From DASYYE01 sp035946955 (GTDB lineage: Bacteria; Actinomycetota; Actinomycetes; Streptosporangiales; Streptosporangiaceae), in the NCBI GenBank assembly GCA_035946955.1, contig DASYYE010000545.1:1-13647 (forward strand): 13,647 bases of DNA, given 5' to 3'. Shown here piece after piece: positions 12,553-13,647 of the stretch; within the stretch, counting starts at the first letter, position 1, and each line of letters opens with the position of its first letter. Both the position numbers and the translations under genes were made by a program. The notes under the pieces are model-generated. The model did no database searches, had not been told where the DNA came from, and was given only the letters and a program-made list of their open reading frames with translations.

Positions 12553-13647
12553 ACTGGTCCGTGTTGAGGTGAACCGCTGCCAGGCTGGCGGGCGTACCTG
12601 CGCTCAGCCGGGCTGGCTGCTCTCCGGTGAGCGTGCGCTGATCGGTGCTCCGCTCGCCGTGCAGGAGCAGCTGCATGGTCCAGCTCACGTTGATGACCTG
12701 GCCAGGCCCGATACCGGCTGCCGGGCCGGCACAGCGGACCGGGACTCGCGTGTAGTTGACTGACCGCAGTGCCGCAAAGAACCGCTCCGGATCCCTTACG
12801 GTGCGTACCGACGGCAGGGCATCCTCATTACCCGCGCACCAGGCGATCACCTGCTGGCCACTGCTGAGCTGGCCTCGCACCTGCACTCCGGTCGCGTCTA
12901 TCGCCCGGTAGGCCCCGCCGTAGTTGCGGTACGCGCGCGGGCCGAGCACCAGCACGTAGGCGTACTCCGCCTGCCCCCGCTGGACCGACACCGCCGGGCC
13001 GCCGCTCAATGAAGCCTGTACCCGGTCAAACGCGGTTTGCTCGATGTGCGCTTGCGTACCGAACTGCCACAGATTTGCCGTGGCCACCACGTACGTGAAC
13101 GGCGCCGCGAACACCAGCGCCAGCCCGGCTATCGCGCAGGCGCGCGCCGGTCGAGCCAGCCGTGGCCAGGTGCGCCGCCAGAATCGTGGCATGAACCAAG
13201 CGGCAAGACCCATCCACGTGTGCGCCCAGTAATTGGTGAGATGGAATATGGGTGTGGCGGGCAACCCGACCATGATGAAAACGGGGAAGATGAACGAGTA
13301 CAGCGACGAGATGAACCCTGTGTACAACAGCATCGCGTTGAGGAGAGTCTGCCGCTTGAACAGGACGTAGTAGACCATGCCGAGCGACCAGCCCTGCAGC
13401 GCGTAAAGCAGGGCCCCCGGCAGCAACGAACCGATTGTGCCAGGGGGCTGGCCGGTCGCGCCCACCCCGAATCCGTACCATGGCATCCAGAACACGAACC
13501 TGGTCAACGACAATGCCGGGATGCGTACCAGGCTGAACATGGCGACCGGGACAAGCGAATAAAGCGCGTACCGGTGGAAGTGCTGGGCGGGCTCATCCGG
13601 ATCGGTCGATCGAGCCCGCCGCCAGGCTACAAACGCCGGCAACGCGA
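12551..13647 (-). CDS. Polytopic membrane protein, paralogue 1, 5' partial at the right edge
   Basis: The frame is open to the window edge, so the N-terminus is missing. Compared with the downstream paralogue, about 70 residues including the first one or two spans are outside. The visible 365 codons contain five hydrophobic spans and a soluble C-terminal domain. Numbering from the Leu codon at 13642, shared motifs are DPDEP-x2-HFHRY (14-25), TGQPPGT (63-69), WFMPRFW (149-155), AYRNY (237-241), IAWC (266-269) and PVRC (301-304). The Cys269/Cys304 pair matches that of the paralogue (C-x34-C here, C-x33-C there). The family is unknown to me. It is the upstream member of a two- or three-gene operon, and its TAG is part of the next gene's Shine-Dalgarno. 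Confidence 0.85.
   Translation of the reverse strand, partial: ALPAFVAWRRARSTDPDEPAQHFHRYALYSLVPVAMFSLVRIPALSLTRFVFWMPWYGFGVGATGQPPGTIGSLLPGALLYALQGWSLGMVYYVLFKRQTLLNAMLLYTGFISSLYSFIFPVFIMVGLPATPIFHLTNYWAHTWMGLAAWFMPRFWRRTWPRLARPARACAIAGLALVFAAPFTYVVATANLWQFGTQAHIEQTAFDRVQASLSGGPAVSVQRGQAEYAYVLVLGPRAYRNYGGAYRAIDATGVQVRGQLSSGQQVIAWCAGNEDALPSVRTVRDPERFFAALRSVNYTRVPVRCAGPAAGIGPGQVINVSWTMQLLLHGERSTDQRTLTGEQPARLSAGTPASLAAVHLNTDQ

Noticed and set aside
1..13647. CRISPR array, tRNA or rRNA gene, insertion sequence
   Set aside because: No regularly spaced repeat series, no cloverleaf or rRNA-like stretch, and no transposase-like frame or terminal inverted repeats were found.

Overview
The window is very GC-rich with strong G/C bias at third codon positions. 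It carries a SARP/LuxR-type regulator, actinobacterial-style leaderless starts, LAAAC lipoboxes and an LdtMt2-like L,D-transpeptidase. Together these point to a chromosomal segment of a high-GC actinomycete, probably a filamentous one; I cannot name the genus. I see no tRNA, rRNA, CRISPR array, transposase or integrase. No gap between genes exceeds 300 bases.

Left part, plus strand. A large regulator, cut by the left edge, has SARP DNA-binding, BTAD, AAA+ ATPase, TPR and LuxR HTH regions and ends at 3330. After a terminator-like hairpin, an 11-bp-phased direct repeat and a leader hairpin comes a secreted protein of three disulfide-type repeats (3564-4538), closed by a perfect 18-bp stem. Three short genes follow: a GNAT acetyltransferase, a Xi-class GST-like reductase and an aminoglycoside-phosphotransferase-fold kinase. 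Each has a TAnnnT box 6-7 bases before its ATG, so all three look leaderless and separately transcribed. A small Cys-rich protein (7255-7476) ends the plus-strand block, and its stop overlaps the stop of the first minus-strand gene within a CTAG.

Right part, minus strand. Every gene from 7473 to the right edge encodes a predicted membrane or exported product. In transcription order they are: two paralogous polytopic membrane proteins of unknown function (the first cut by the right edge), a small single-span membrane protein, an L,D-transpeptidase lipoprotein and a PQQ-type beta-propeller lipoprotein. The two paralogues and the small protein form a tight operon: the first paralogue's stop codon overlaps the Shine-Dalgarno sequence of the second. 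The propeller gene has a promoter whose -10 lies inside a 20-bp near-palindrome, which is a likely repressor operator.

The least explained parts are the paralogous membrane-protein operon, with its shared DPDEP-x2-HxH motif and conserved Cys pair, and the three-repeat secreted protein next to the SARP-type regulator. Functions for these are not assigned. Two further odd points are the propeller protein's apparent lack of quinoprotein catalytic residues and a hydroquinone-reductase-family enzyme in a lineage that normally uses mycothiol rather than glutathione.
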